The notes beneath the pieces are model-generated. The model ran no database searches and was not told where the DNA came from. It saw nothing but the letters and a program-made list of their open reading frames with translations. A stretch of DNA of 11,350 bases from JAEHDI01 sp035455185 (GTDB taxonomy: Bacteria; Acidobacteriota; Terriglobia; Bryobacterales; Bryobacteraceae), in assembly GCA_035455185.1 (NCBI GenBank), contig DATIFQ010000241.1, positions 1-11,350 of the forward strand, written 5' to 3'. The translations under genes and the position numbers were made by a program. Of this stretch, positions 1-7,621 are shown in pieces. Numbering within the stretch: the stretch's first letter is position 1; the number at the start of each line of letters is the position of its first letter.

Positions 1-1956
1 CTCGCCATCGGAACGACGATCACCAATACCGGCGTGGTCCGCTGGAACGATCCGGCGCAGACCGCGTCGGCCAGCGTCTCCATCGACGTGGGCGGGACTC
101 CGGACAGCGCCAGTCTCAACGGAAATGTCTGGCACGACGCAAATCTGAACAAGCTCCGCGAGTGCAACAGCGAAAACTGCGCGTTGACGGGCTGGACTGT
201 CGAACTCTATCGCAACAGTCAGCTGGTCGCCACCGTTCTGACCGACGCCAGCGGCGCCTATCGGCTCAGCGGCTTGGCGCCGAACGCGGGCACGTCCGAC
301 CTCTATGAGCTCCGCTTCCGCGCGCCGGGCGCGGGCCCGAACACGGCCTCTATGGGTCAGGCCGACTCGCCGTTCACCAACGGCCCGCAGCGGATCAGCG
401 GCATCACCGTCGCCCCGGGGGCCAATCTGCAGAACCTCAATCTGCCTCTCTGGCCCAACGGCACCGTGTACAACTCTGTCGCGCGCGTACCGGTTGCCGG
501 AGCCAGAATGACGATGCGGAATGCGGCGACCGGAGCCGTACTGCCGGTCCAATGCTTCGAGGACCCGGCCCAGCAGAGCCAGATTACGGCCGCGAACGGC
601 TTTTACAAGTTCGACCTGAACTTCAGCGACGCGTCCTGCCCGGCAGGGGGCGGCTATCTCATCGAGGTGACGCCGCCCGCCACCGGCTACTTGAACGGGC
701 CGTCCCGGATCGTTGCGCCGTCCAGTGACGCGCAGACGGCGGCGTTCTCCGTTCCCGCCTGCCCCGGCAGCGCAGCCGATGCGGTGCCCGCGACCCCCGA
801 GTACTGCGAGGTTGTGGCCTCCCCGGCGGTGCCGCCGCTTTCGGTTCCGCCGGGCACGGCCGGCACCGTCTATCATCTGCACCTCTTGCTGAGCAATGGA
901 ACCGTGCCCGGGCAGAGCCAGGTTTTCAACAACCAGATCGCCATCGATCCGGAACTCTTTGGGGCCGTGGCCATCAGCAAGACCTCCTCTTTGACCAACG
1001 TGAGCAAGGGGACGCTGGTGCCCTATACGATCACCGTGACCAACGTGTACGGTGCGCCGCTGTCCGGCATCGGCATCGTTGACCGATTCCCGGCCGGGTT
1101 CAAATACGTGGCCGGCTCCGCCCGCCTGGACGGCAATCCGGCCGAACCGCTGATCAACGGTCGGGAGCTTGCCTGGAACGGCCTCGAACTGCAGTTTAAC
1201 CAGAGACGCACCATCCGGTTTCTGCTGGTGGTGGGCTCCGGCGTCTCCGAAGACGAGTACGTAAACCGGGCCTTGGTGCGCAACGCCACAACCGGCGCCG
1301 CAATTTCGGGGGAGGCGACGGCCACGGTGAGGGTCATCCCCGACCCGGACTTCGATTGCACCGATGTCATCGGCAAGGTGTTCGACGATGCCAACCTGAA
1401 CGGCGAGCAGGATTCCGGCGAGAAGGGACTGTTCGGGGTCCGCGTGGTGACGGCCCGCGGTCTGATCGCCTCCACCGATAATAACGGACGCTTTCACATC
1501 ACCTGCGCGGCAGTCCCGGACGAGGATCGCGGCAGCAACTTCATCCTCAAGCTGGACGAGCGCAGTCTGCCCAGCGGCTATCGCCTGACTACCGAAAATC
1601 CGCGCGTGCAGCGGGCCACCCGCGGCAAGATGCTGCGCTTCCGCTTCGGCGCAGCCGTTCACCGAGTGGTTCGCCTGGATATCGCCGACGGGGCGTTCGA
1701 GCCCGATACCACCAAAATCAGGATGCAGTGGACTCACAGAATCGACCAGTTGCTTGAAGAGCTGAGGAAGAAGCCGTCCGTGCTCCGGCTGTCCTATCTT
1801 GGCGACGTCGAGCCCAAAGGCAAGGCCCTGGAACGTCTTGAAGCCCTGAACAAGGAAATCACCGCACGGTGGAAGCAGTCGGGCGCCGGATACCCGTTGA
1901 CCATCGAGACCGAAATCTTCTGGCGACGCGGCGCTCCGATTGCCGGTCACCGATAG
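1..1956 (+). CDS. DUF11 / SdrD_B-like multidomain surface protein with degenerate OmpA-like C-terminus (5' partial)
   Basis: The reading frame is open at base 1, so the N-terminus and export signal lie upstream; 651 residues are visible (numbered from base 1). Residues 1-34 look like the end of a DUF11 repeat. Residues 38-149 form an SdrD_B/Cna_B-like beta-sandwich (GNVWHDANLN, then SGAYRLSGL). Residues 153-253 are a second, more divergent copy. Residues 320-447 are a full DUF11 domain (VPYTITVTN, DRFPAGFKYV). Residues 455-547 are a third SdrD_B-like domain with a calcium-loop-like motif, DANLNGEQDSGEKGL. Residues 557-642 alternate strand and helix and end TIETEIFWRRG, resembling a reduced OmpA-like domain without the NRR motif. 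Eight cysteines occur as four sequence-adjacent pairs. Such modules are typical of exported stalk or adhesin-like proteins. There is no LPXTG sorting signal and no barrel, so display probably depends on the next gene. The exact role is unknown. Confidence 0.85.
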   Translation, partial: LAIGTTITNTGVVRWNDPAQTASASVSIDVGGTPDSASLNGNVWHDANLNKLRECNSENCALTGWTVELYRNSQLVATVLTDASGAYRLSGLAPNAGTSDLYELRFRAPGAGPNTASMGQADSPFTNGPQRISGITVAPGANLQNLNLPLWPNGTVYNSVARVPVAGARMTMRNAATGAVLPVQCFEDPAQQSQITAANGFYKFDLNFSDASCPAGGGYLIEVTPPATGYLNGPSRIVAPSSDAQTAAFSVPACPGSAADAVPATPEYCEVVASPAVPPLSVPPGTAGTVYHLHLLLSNGTVPGQSQVFNNQIAIDPELFGAVAISKTSSLTNVSKGTLVPYTITVTNVYGAPLSGIGIVDRFPAGFKYVAGSARLDGNPAEPLINGRELAWNGLELQFNQRRTIRFLLVVGSGVSEDEYVNRALVRNATTGAAISGEATATVRVIPDPDFDCTDVIGKVFDDANLNGEQDSGEKGLFGVRVVTARGLIASTDNNGRFHITCAAVPDEDRGSNFILKLDERSLPSGYRLTTENPRVQRATRGKMLRFRFGAAVHRVVRLDIADGAFEPDTTKIRMQWTHRIDQLLEELRKKPSVLRLSYLGDVEPKGKALERLEALNKEITARWKQSGAGYPLTIETEIFWRRGAPIAGHR

Positions 1957-1960
1957 AGGA
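1955..1960 (+). promoter_or_regulatory. Ribosome binding site of the OmpA/beta-barrel gene, overlapping the upstream stop codon
   Basis: AGAGGA overlaps the TAG stop (1954-1956) of the upstream gene and lies three bases before ATG 1964. The spacing is short for ATG 1964 and rather long (12 bases) for the next in-frame ATG at 1973. TTG codons at 1940 and 1961 are poorer starts: 1940 precedes the site and 1961 abuts it. The overlap suggests translational coupling to the upstream gene. Confidence 0.5.
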
Positions 1961-1963
1961 TTG

Positions 1964-4900
1964 ATGAAATCCATGGGACGTCACCTGCGCATCGTGAAAG
2001 GCTTCCTTTTGAGGCACGGCATCGCCGTCCTGTGCGTGTGCGGCGTCACTGCGGCGGCCCCCGGGGTTGCATCCTCCGAGGAAACGGGGGTAAGGGAAAC
2101 CCATGTGCGCGGAGAAGCGGCCGAAAGGCACCTGCCGGCCGACCGGCCTTTGATCCCATGGGTCCATGACCCCGCCGTATTTGAAAAGGACGAGGGGGAC
2201 AGGAAGGAACTGCGCGAAGTCGACGAGAAGGAAGTCACCACCATCAAGCTCGACAACCTGGTCCCGCCCATCCATTTCGGCCTGGGGCAAATCGAAATCA
2301 CCGAGGACTATCTGAAGATGCTTCGCGATGTGCTCGACGGCATGCGCGGTCGCGCCAATGTGCGACTCCACTTTATTGGTCATGCCGATACCCTTCCGCT
2401 CAGGGGCGAGTTGATCCATATCTACGGCGACAACATCGGGCTGTCACGCGAACGGGCGGGGACCGTGGCCGAATACTGCCAGCGCGCGCTGAACCTTCCT
2501 CCCGAGGCCATCTCCTACGAGGGGCTTGGCGACAGTCGGCCGGTTGCCAGCAATGCGACGGAAGAAGGGCGGCAGCTCAACCGGCGCGTGGAAGTGCAGG
2601 TCTGGTACGACGAGATCGGTCATAAGCAGGTCATGAAGGAAGTGGTCGTTCCCCGCGAAAGGAACCGGATCAAGGTCTGCCGGACCGAGACCGTCTGCAA
2701 ATTGCGCTACAAGGACGGCCACGCCCGTCGCGCGCGCATCAAGAACCTGACTTCCCCCCTTCATTACGACAAAGGCATGCTGAGCGTGCCGGAGGAATTT
2801 CTGCAGCAGGTCAGACGGGCGCGCAAGAATCTCGGCGACAAACGGAATCTTGTGGTCAAGCTCACCGGCTATACGGACAACATCCCGTTGAAGGGACGGG
2901 ACGAACGCATCTACGGCGACCCCGTCGGCCTCTCCAAAGCGGTTGCCCGGCGCGTTGCCCTCGCCGTCCAGGAGGATCTGGACTTGCCCAGTGACGCCAT
3001 CGATACCGAGGGCCGTGGGGCGTCGCAGCCCGTGGCCCCAAACGATACGGAACAGGGGCGGGCGCTGAATCGGCGCGTGGAAGTGGAGTTCTGGCACGAC
3101 GATCCGCTGCAGGACCTGCCCGAGGAACCCCAGCTGTGCCCGGACGCCCCCGGCGCCGAGACCGTCACCCGTGTGTATGATTCGCCGTCGGGCGGCATCG
3201 ACCCGATCCTGTTTGAAAACGGCAAACCCGTGATACCGGACGGTTACACCGGGCATTTGCGGCGCATCATGGACGAGATACACGACAGGACCCATGTCCG
3301 CCTGCGGTTTGTCGGCTATACCGCCAACAAGCTCCTCGACCGGCGTACCGCCGCGGTCTACGGAGATGACATCGGGTTATCCATGGCGCGCGCACGCCGG
3401 TCCATGGCGGCCGTCCGCACGCAGATGGGACTGTCGGAAAGACAGGCGGAGTTCGACGGCCGCGGTTATGTGCAGTCCGACGACGTGGTCAACGCCGGTT
3501 TTATCGAGTCCGAGACGTCGCGCGTCAAGGTGCAGGTGGTCTACGATGAACTGATTCCCCGCGACGACTACGAGGGGGTGGAGGTCACCCCGTTGATTCG
3601 CGAAGTGAAGACGGTAGATCCCTTCGCCCTGAATCTCATGCGCATCACGGTGGACGGCAAGCCGGTCGATGATCCGAGCAAGTGCAGTTCGGACGTGCAG
3701 CGCTGCATCGATGTGGCCCTGGACAACGCCCAAATCCAGTTCAAGCACGACAGCCTTACGCTTACGCCGCGGCTGAACGTGACCGCATGGCCGACTACCA
3801 TCCGTTATCAGGACGCGCCGGATACGGCGTTTGCCGAAAACCTGGTGCATTTCCGCCTGTACCTCAACTACCGCAGCTTCATCGAACGGGCGGAGGTCAG
3901 GATTTTCGAGGAGCAGCAGTCCGTCCGCGACACCCCCCTCGCCGTCGTCGAGATGGATGCCGACGGCAGGGCCCAGTGGCAGGCCGAGTTCGAGTCCTTC
4001 TCCGCGCCGGTGCGCAAATTGAAATACCTGGTGCGGGTGGTCGACCGGAAGGGACTCTTTGACGAGACGACGCCGCAGCCCCTGTGGGTGGCGGACCGCA
4101 TCGACCCGTCGGTTGCCGAGGCGAAGGTCGACGAAAAATTGCTTGCGGGGTATGGCGAGAGCCGCATCGCCAGCTGGAATATCCGCCTTCACGGCGGTAC
4201 GGTGCAGGCATACGGCACCGCGATCCCCAAAGGACGGGGAGTGTGGATGGCCGGCTATTCGGTGCCCGTGGACGAGAAGGGCGGTTTCGTGGCGGAAGAG
4301 ATCCTGCCGGAGGGCATGCATACCGTGGAGGTGGCGGTCCTTGACAAGTCCGGAAACGGCGAGATCTTTCTGCGGGACCTGGAGCTGAAAAAGAGCGACT
4401 GGTTCACCGTGGGGATCGCCGACCTGACCCTGTCCGGCAACAAGACGGACGGGCCGGCCGAACTCCTCGCGCCGGACAAACCCCGGTACAGGGATGACAT
4501 GAGCCTCGAGGGCCGCCTGGCCTTCTATACGCACGGCAAGCTCGAAAACGGCTGGTGGTTCACGGCGAGCGCCGATACGCGCGAAGGTCCCCTGGACGAG
4601 ATCTTCTCCAACTTCCTGGACAAGTCCCCCGAGGCGCTGTTCCGACGAATCGACCCGGACTACCACTACCCGACCTTCGGCGATGACGGCACCGTCCTGG
4701 AGGATGCGCCGACCACCGGCAAGTTCTTCGTCAAGGCGAAGAAGGATAATACGTACGGGCTCTGGGGCAACTTCAAGGTCGCGTACACTGATACCCAATT
4801 GGCGCACGTGGACCGGGGGCTCTACGGCGCAAATCTCCATTATCAACCCCTCGGCACCACCAGTTTCGGCGAGCCGCGCCTGCTGGTGGACGGGTTTGCC

Positions 4901-7084
4901 GCGGACCCGGGAACCGTGGCGGGACGCGATGAGTTCCGTGGCACGGACGGATCGCTCTATTTCCTGCGCCGGCAGGACGTGCTGGAGGGATCCGAACGCG
5001 TGCGCATCGAGGTCCGCGACAAGGACTCCGGGATCGTTCTTGCGGTCAAGAACCTGACGCCGGTTCTCGATTACGACATCGACTACCTGCAGGGACGCAT
5101 CCTGCTTTCGCAGCCCTTGCCCGCAACGGCGGACGACGGCCTGTTGGTGCACAGCGCCTCCATCAGCGGGCATCCGGTCTTCCTGGTGGTCCGCTACGAA
5201 TTCACCCCGGGGGTCGACGAACCGGACACGCTGGCTGTCGGCGGCAGGGCGCATTACTGGTTCAATGACCACGTCAAGGTCGGCGTGACCGCCAGTCATG
5301 ATGAAGAAGCCGACATCGAAAACAGCCTGGGCGGAGCGGACCTGACCCTGCGCAAGTCCTCGGCGTCGTGGCTGAAACTGGAAGCGGGCCGCACCAAAGG
5401 TCCGGGCGTTCCGGCGACGACTTCCATCGACGGCGGTTTCGGTTTCGACAATACGGCGGGTTTCCCGGTCGGCAACGAAGTGGATGCCATGGCCTATCGC
5501 GTGGATGCCAGTTTGGGCTTCAAGGACTTCTTTAAAAAGGGACGCGGCAAGGTCACCTTCTACTGGCAGGACCTCGAGGCGGGCTATTCGGCCCCGGGCC
5601 AGGCTACCGCGCGGGACCTGACCCAATACGGCGGAACGGCGGAGATACCGTTTACCGACCGTCTGAGCGCGCGCGCGAAGATGGACAAGAGGGAGGAGCA
5701 GGAAGGTCTGCAGACCGAAACCGCAGAGCTGAACGTCGACTACCGGATGGGGAAGCACTGGACCCTGGGTTCGGGGGTGCGTCACGACCGCCGCAAAGAC
5801 GATTCGCCGGCGGTTCCCGCGACCCAGGAAGAGGGCGACAGGACGGATGCGGCGGTCCGGCTGCTCTACGATTCCCTTAAGCGATGGAAGACCTACGGTT
5901 TCGTTCAGGGGACGGTCCAGTCAAGCGGCACCCAGGAAGAGAACGACCGCATCGGCGCCGGCGGCAGTGTGCGTGTGACCGACCGGGTCAACGTCACCGG
6001 CGAGGTTTCCGGAGGAGACCTCGGTACGGGCGGCAAGCTCGTGACCGAGTATCTGTATACCGACCGGACCACCCTGTACGGCAATTACAGCCTCGAAAAC
6101 GAACGGACGGACAACGGACTGCTTGCCAGGAAGGGCAAAATGGCTTCCGGTTTCCGCACCCGGTATTCGGACAGCGCCAGTGTCTACCTCGAAGAGCGGT
6201 ATACCCACGGCGACGTCCCCACGGGCCTGACGCATGCCGCCGGCGTAAAACTCGTGCCTTTCGACCGGCTCAATTTCGGCGCCAACATCGATTTTGGGAC
6301 CCTCAAGGACCCCCGAACGGCGGCCGAACTCAAGAGGACGGCGCTGGGCGTGAGCGCAGGTTACGGGTTCGCCAGGCTGGCGCTCGCCACCGCCGTGGAA
6401 TATCGGGTCGACGACATCGAGCAGCCGGATACCAGCTTCTCCAAACGGACCTCCTGGCTGTGGAAAAACAGTTTCAAGTACCAACTGTCCGAGGACTGGC
6501 GGCTCATCGGCAAATTCAATTACGCCGTGAGTGACAGTTCGTTGGGAGATTCTTATAGCGGCGACTATACGGAAGCGGCCCTCGGCTCTGCGTATCGCCC
6601 CGTCCGCAATGACCGCCTGAACGCGCTGTTCAAGTACACCTATTTCTACAACGTTCCGGCGGCCGATCAGGTGACCGGCGCCAATACGGCGTCCGACCAC
6701 ATCCAGCGCAGCCACATCGGATCCGTGGATGTCATGTATGACCTGACGTCCCGTTGGACCGTGGGAGGCAAGTACGCCTACCGCCTTGGCCAGGTGGCTC
6801 AGGATCGCATTCATCGGGAGTTCTTCGACAGCCGGGCCAGCCTGTACGTGCTGCGCGCAGACTGGCACTTCGTCCACCGATGGGACGCATTGGTCGAGGT
6901 GCGCATGCTGGACCTGCCCGACGCGGACGACAGCCGCAGCGGGGTGTTGGTGGGGATATACCGTCATGTGGGCAATCATATCAAGGCGGGAGTCGGCTAT
7001 AACTTCAGCGATTTCTCGGATGATCTGACCCAGCTGGATTACAAGCACCAGGGCGTTTTCGTCAATCTGGTCGGGAAGTATTAG
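1964..7084 (+). CDS. Large outer-membrane beta-barrel protein with three N-terminal OmpA-like domains
   Basis: This 1706-residue protein starts at ATG 1964; an in-frame TTG at 1940 would add eight residues. Residues 1-36 are a signal peptide (basic start, hydrophobic core near 19-32, likely cleavage GVA|SS). Three OmpA-like domains follow at about 96-217, 259-380 and 406-529, all with the longer MotB-type loop (IYGD...GLS). NRRVEV occurs at 206-211 and 369-374 but is lost in the third. Residues 531-730 and 733-830 look like beta-sandwich (Ig-like) modules. Residues 849-1090 carry motifs I associate with large outer-membrane proteins of this type (DPDYHYPTFGDDG, LEGSERVRIEVRDKDSG, DYDIDYLQGRILLSQPL). 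From about 1090 to the end, amphipathic strands continue and finish VNLVGKY, an aromatic C-terminus as in BAM-assembled barrels. It probably links outer membrane and cell wall, and may export or anchor the upstream DUF11 protein. Domain calls are firm; function is inference. Confidence 0.9.
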   Translation: MKSMGRHLRIVKGFLLRHGIAVLCVCGVTAAAPGVASSEETGVRETHVRGEAAERHLPADRPLIPWVHDPAVFEKDEGDRKELREVDEKEVTTIKLDNLVPPIHFGLGQIEITEDYLKMLRDVLDGMRGRANVRLHFIGHADTLPLRGELIHIYGDNIGLSRERAGTVAEYCQRALNLPPEAISYEGLGDSRPVASNATEEGRQLNRRVEVQVWYDEIGHKQVMKEVVVPRERNRIKVCRTETVCKLRYKDGHARRARIKNLTSPLHYDKGMLSVPEEFLQQVRRARKNLGDKRNLVVKLTGYTDNIPLKGRDERIYGDPVGLSKAVARRVALAVQEDLDLPSDAIDTEGRGASQPVAPNDTEQGRALNRRVEVEFWHDDPLQDLPEEPQLCPDAPGAETVTRVYDSPSGGIDPILFENGKPVIPDGYTGHLRRIMDEIHDRTHVRLRFVGYTANKLLDRRTAAVYGDDIGLSMARARRSMAAVRTQMGLSERQAEFDGRGYVQSDDVVNAGFIESETSRVKVQVVYDELIPRDDYEGVEVTPLIREVKTVDPFALNLMRITVDGKPVDDPSKCSSDVQRCIDVALDNAQIQFKHDSLTLTPRLNVTAWPTTIRYQDAPDTAFAENLVHFRLYLNYRSFIERAEVRIFEEQQSVRDTPLAVVEMDADGRAQWQAEFESFSAPVRKLKYLVRVVDRKGLFDETTPQPLWVADRIDPSVAEAKVDEKLLAGYGESRIASWNIRLHGGTVQAYGTAIPKGRGVWMAGYSVPVDEKGGFVAEEILPEGMHTVEVAVLDKSGNGEIFLRDLELKKSDWFTVGIADLTLSGNKTDGPAELLAPDKPRYRDDMSLEGRLAFYTHGKLENGWWFTASADTREGPLDEIFSNFLDKSPEALFRRIDPDYHYPTFGDDGTVLEDAPTTGKFFVKAKKDNTYGLWGNFKVAYTDTQLAHVDRGLYGANLHYQPLGTTSFGEPRLLVDGFAADPGTVAGRDEFRGTDGSLYFLRRQDVLEGSERVRIEVRDKDSGIVLAVKNLTPVLDYDIDYLQGRILLSQPLPATADDGLLVHSASISGHPVFLVVRYEFTPGVDEPDTLAVGGRAHYWFNDHVKVGVTASHDEEADIENSLGGADLTLRKSSASWLKLEAGRTKGPGVPATTSIDGGFGFDNTAGFPVGNEVDAMAYRVDASLGFKDFFKKGRGKVTFYWQDLEAGYSAPGQATARDLTQYGGTAEIPFTDRLSARAKMDKREEQEGLQTETAELNVDYRMGKHWTLGSGVRHDRRKDDSPAVPATQEEGDRTDAAVRLLYDSLKRWKTYGFVQGTVQSSGTQEENDRIGAGGSVRVTDRVNVTGEVSGGDLGTGGKLVTEYLYTDRTTLYGNYSLENERTDNGLLARKGKMASGFRTRYSDSASVYLEERYTHGDVPTGLTHAAGVKLVPFDRLNFGANIDFGTLKDPRTAAELKRTALGVSAGYGFARLALATAVEYRVDDIEQPDTSFSKRTSWLWKNSFKYQLSEDWRLIGKFNYAVSDSSLGDSYSGDYTEAALGSAYRPVRNDRLNALFKYTYFYNVPAADQVTGANTASDHIQRSHIGSVDVMYDLTSRWTVGGKYAYRLGQVAQDRIHREFFDSRASLYVLRADWHFVHRWDALVEVRMLDLPDADDSRSGVLVGIYRHVGNHIKAGVGYNFSDFSDDLTQLDYKHQGVFVNLVGKY
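2249..2614 (+). repeat. OmpA-like domain copy 1 (both predicted peptidoglycan-contact residues present)
   Basis: Residues 96-217 of the barrel protein. GHAD supplies Asp142, and LSRERA supplies Arg164; these match the Asp/Arg pair (TD...LSxxRA) that binds diaminopimelate in OmpA-family structures. NRRVEVQVWYDE closes the domain. Eighteen residues separate Asp142 from the Leu of LS, longer than classical OmpA and closer to MotB/PomB-type loops. Confidence 0.8.
2738..3103 (+). repeat. OmpA-like domain copy 2 (contact Arg replaced by Val)
   Basis: Residues 259-380 of the barrel protein. GYTDNIPL keeps the Asp (305), but the helix reads LSKAVARRV, so Val327 stands where copy 1 has its contact Arg. 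NRRVEVEFWHDD closes the domain. Bases 3068-3103 match 2579-2614 of copy 1 at 31 of 36 positions, which supports origin by internal duplication or strong constraint on this motif. Confidence 0.78.
3179..3550 (+). repeat. OmpA-like domain copy 3 (degenerate)
   Basis: Residues 406-529 of the barrel protein. It aligns through VRLRFVGYTAN, the VYGDDIGLS loop and the closing VKVQVVYDE. The position of the contact Asp is Ala454 (GYTAN), the Arg is kept (Arg476 in LSMARA), and NRR is reduced to TSR. It probably keeps the fold but not canonical peptidoglycan binding. Confidence 0.7.
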
Positions 7085-7089
7085 AGCTT

Positions 7090-7098
7090 GGAGGAGGA
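7090..7098 (+). promoter_or_regulatory. Strong Shine-Dalgarno of the small coiled-coil gene
   Basis: GGAGGAGGA lies in the 18-base gap after the barrel gene's stop, four bases before ATG 7103. It fixes the start at 7103 rather than the in-frame TTG at 7088, because the TTG would sit just upstream of and inside the ribosome binding site. It is the best ribosome binding site in the window. Confidence 0.75.
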
Positions 7099-7102
7099 CA
7101 AC

Positions 7103-7618
7103 ATGCTTCGCTGGCGGAGAGGGATCATTTCAGGGATTTCCGTGCTTCTATTGAGCGCCGCCGCTTACGGGCAGGAAATCTCAAAGGAACAGATCAAGGG
7201 CCTGGACGAGCAGGTCCAGGAGGTCAAGAGCGATGTCCTGGGCATCGCGGCGGAGCTGAACCAGCTGGAAGAGAAGCTGCTGTATCCGTCCAACACGCAG
7301 GTCGCGGTATTCGTGTCGCTGGCCGGCGGCGAAACCTTCCGTCTCGACTCGGTGGAGATCCAACTGGACGGCCAGCCGGTCGCCCATCACCTTTACACCT
7401 ACAAGGAGCTCGAAGCCCTGCGGAAGGGAGGGGTGCAGCGCATCTATGCCGGGAATGCCCGGTCCGGCGAGCACGACCTCCAGGTCCTGGTCCTCGGCAA
7501 AACCGAAGGAGGGAGCGATTTCAAGAAATCGGGGCGATTCAAGGTCGACAAGAACGTGGGCCCAAAGATCGTGGAGATCTCTCTGGCCGCCAAAGACATC
7601 ACTCTGAATGACAGGTAG
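7103..7618 (+). CDS. Small secreted periplasmic protein, coiled coil plus beta domain
   Basis: The protein has 171 residues starting at ATG 7103. Residues 1-23 are a signal peptide (MLRWRR basic start, hydrophobic core ISVLLLSAAAYG, likely cleavage YG|QE). Residues 26-56 form a short charged coiled coil (EQVQEVKSDVLGIAAELNQL). The rest looks like a beta-rich domain with conserved-looking motifs: NTQVAVFVSL, FRLDSVEIQLDGQPV, the segment LYTYKELEALRKGGVQRIY, and GEHDLQVLVLG. I see no helix-turn-helix. From memory, relatives of this kind are labelled 'AraC family transcriptional regulator' in databases; a signal peptide and the absence of a DNA-binding domain make that label unlikely. Placed between the barrel gene and two TPR genes, it probably is a periplasmic partner or adaptor of that complex. 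Its exact function is unknown. Confidence 0.85.
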   Translation: MLRWRRGIISGISVLLLSAAAYGQEISKEQIKGLDEQVQEVKSDVLGIAAELNQLEEKLLYPSNTQVAVFVSLAGGETFRLDSVEIQLDGQPVAHHLYTYKELEALRKGGVQRIYAGNARSGEHDLQVLVLGKTEGGSDFKKSGRFKVDKNVGPKIVEISLAAKDITLNDR

Positions 7619-7621
7619 ACC

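Noticed and set aside
1..1956. Sortase-anchored Gram-positive Sdr-type adhesin
   Set aside because: SdrD_B-like modules are present, but there is no LPXTG motif, hydrophobic tail or basic end, and the neighbours are outer-membrane proteins.
1930..1980. A frameshift joining the DUF11 gene and the barrel gene into one protein
   Set aside because: The downstream gene has its own ribosome binding site and a convincing signal peptide, and the upstream protein ends after a complete-looking strand. Two separate genes explain the data better.
3377..5785. 802-codon open reading frame on the minus strand
   Set aside because: It lies wholly inside the barrel gene, whose forward frame has recognisable domains. 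The antisense translation is rich in Arg, His, Val and Gly without domain motifs, as expected for the complement of GC-rich coding DNA.
7085..7621. Internal terminator or promoter in the intergenic gaps
   Set aside because: The gaps are only 18 and 3 bases. I saw no stable hairpin followed by a T-run and no room for a -35/-10 pair outside coding sequence.
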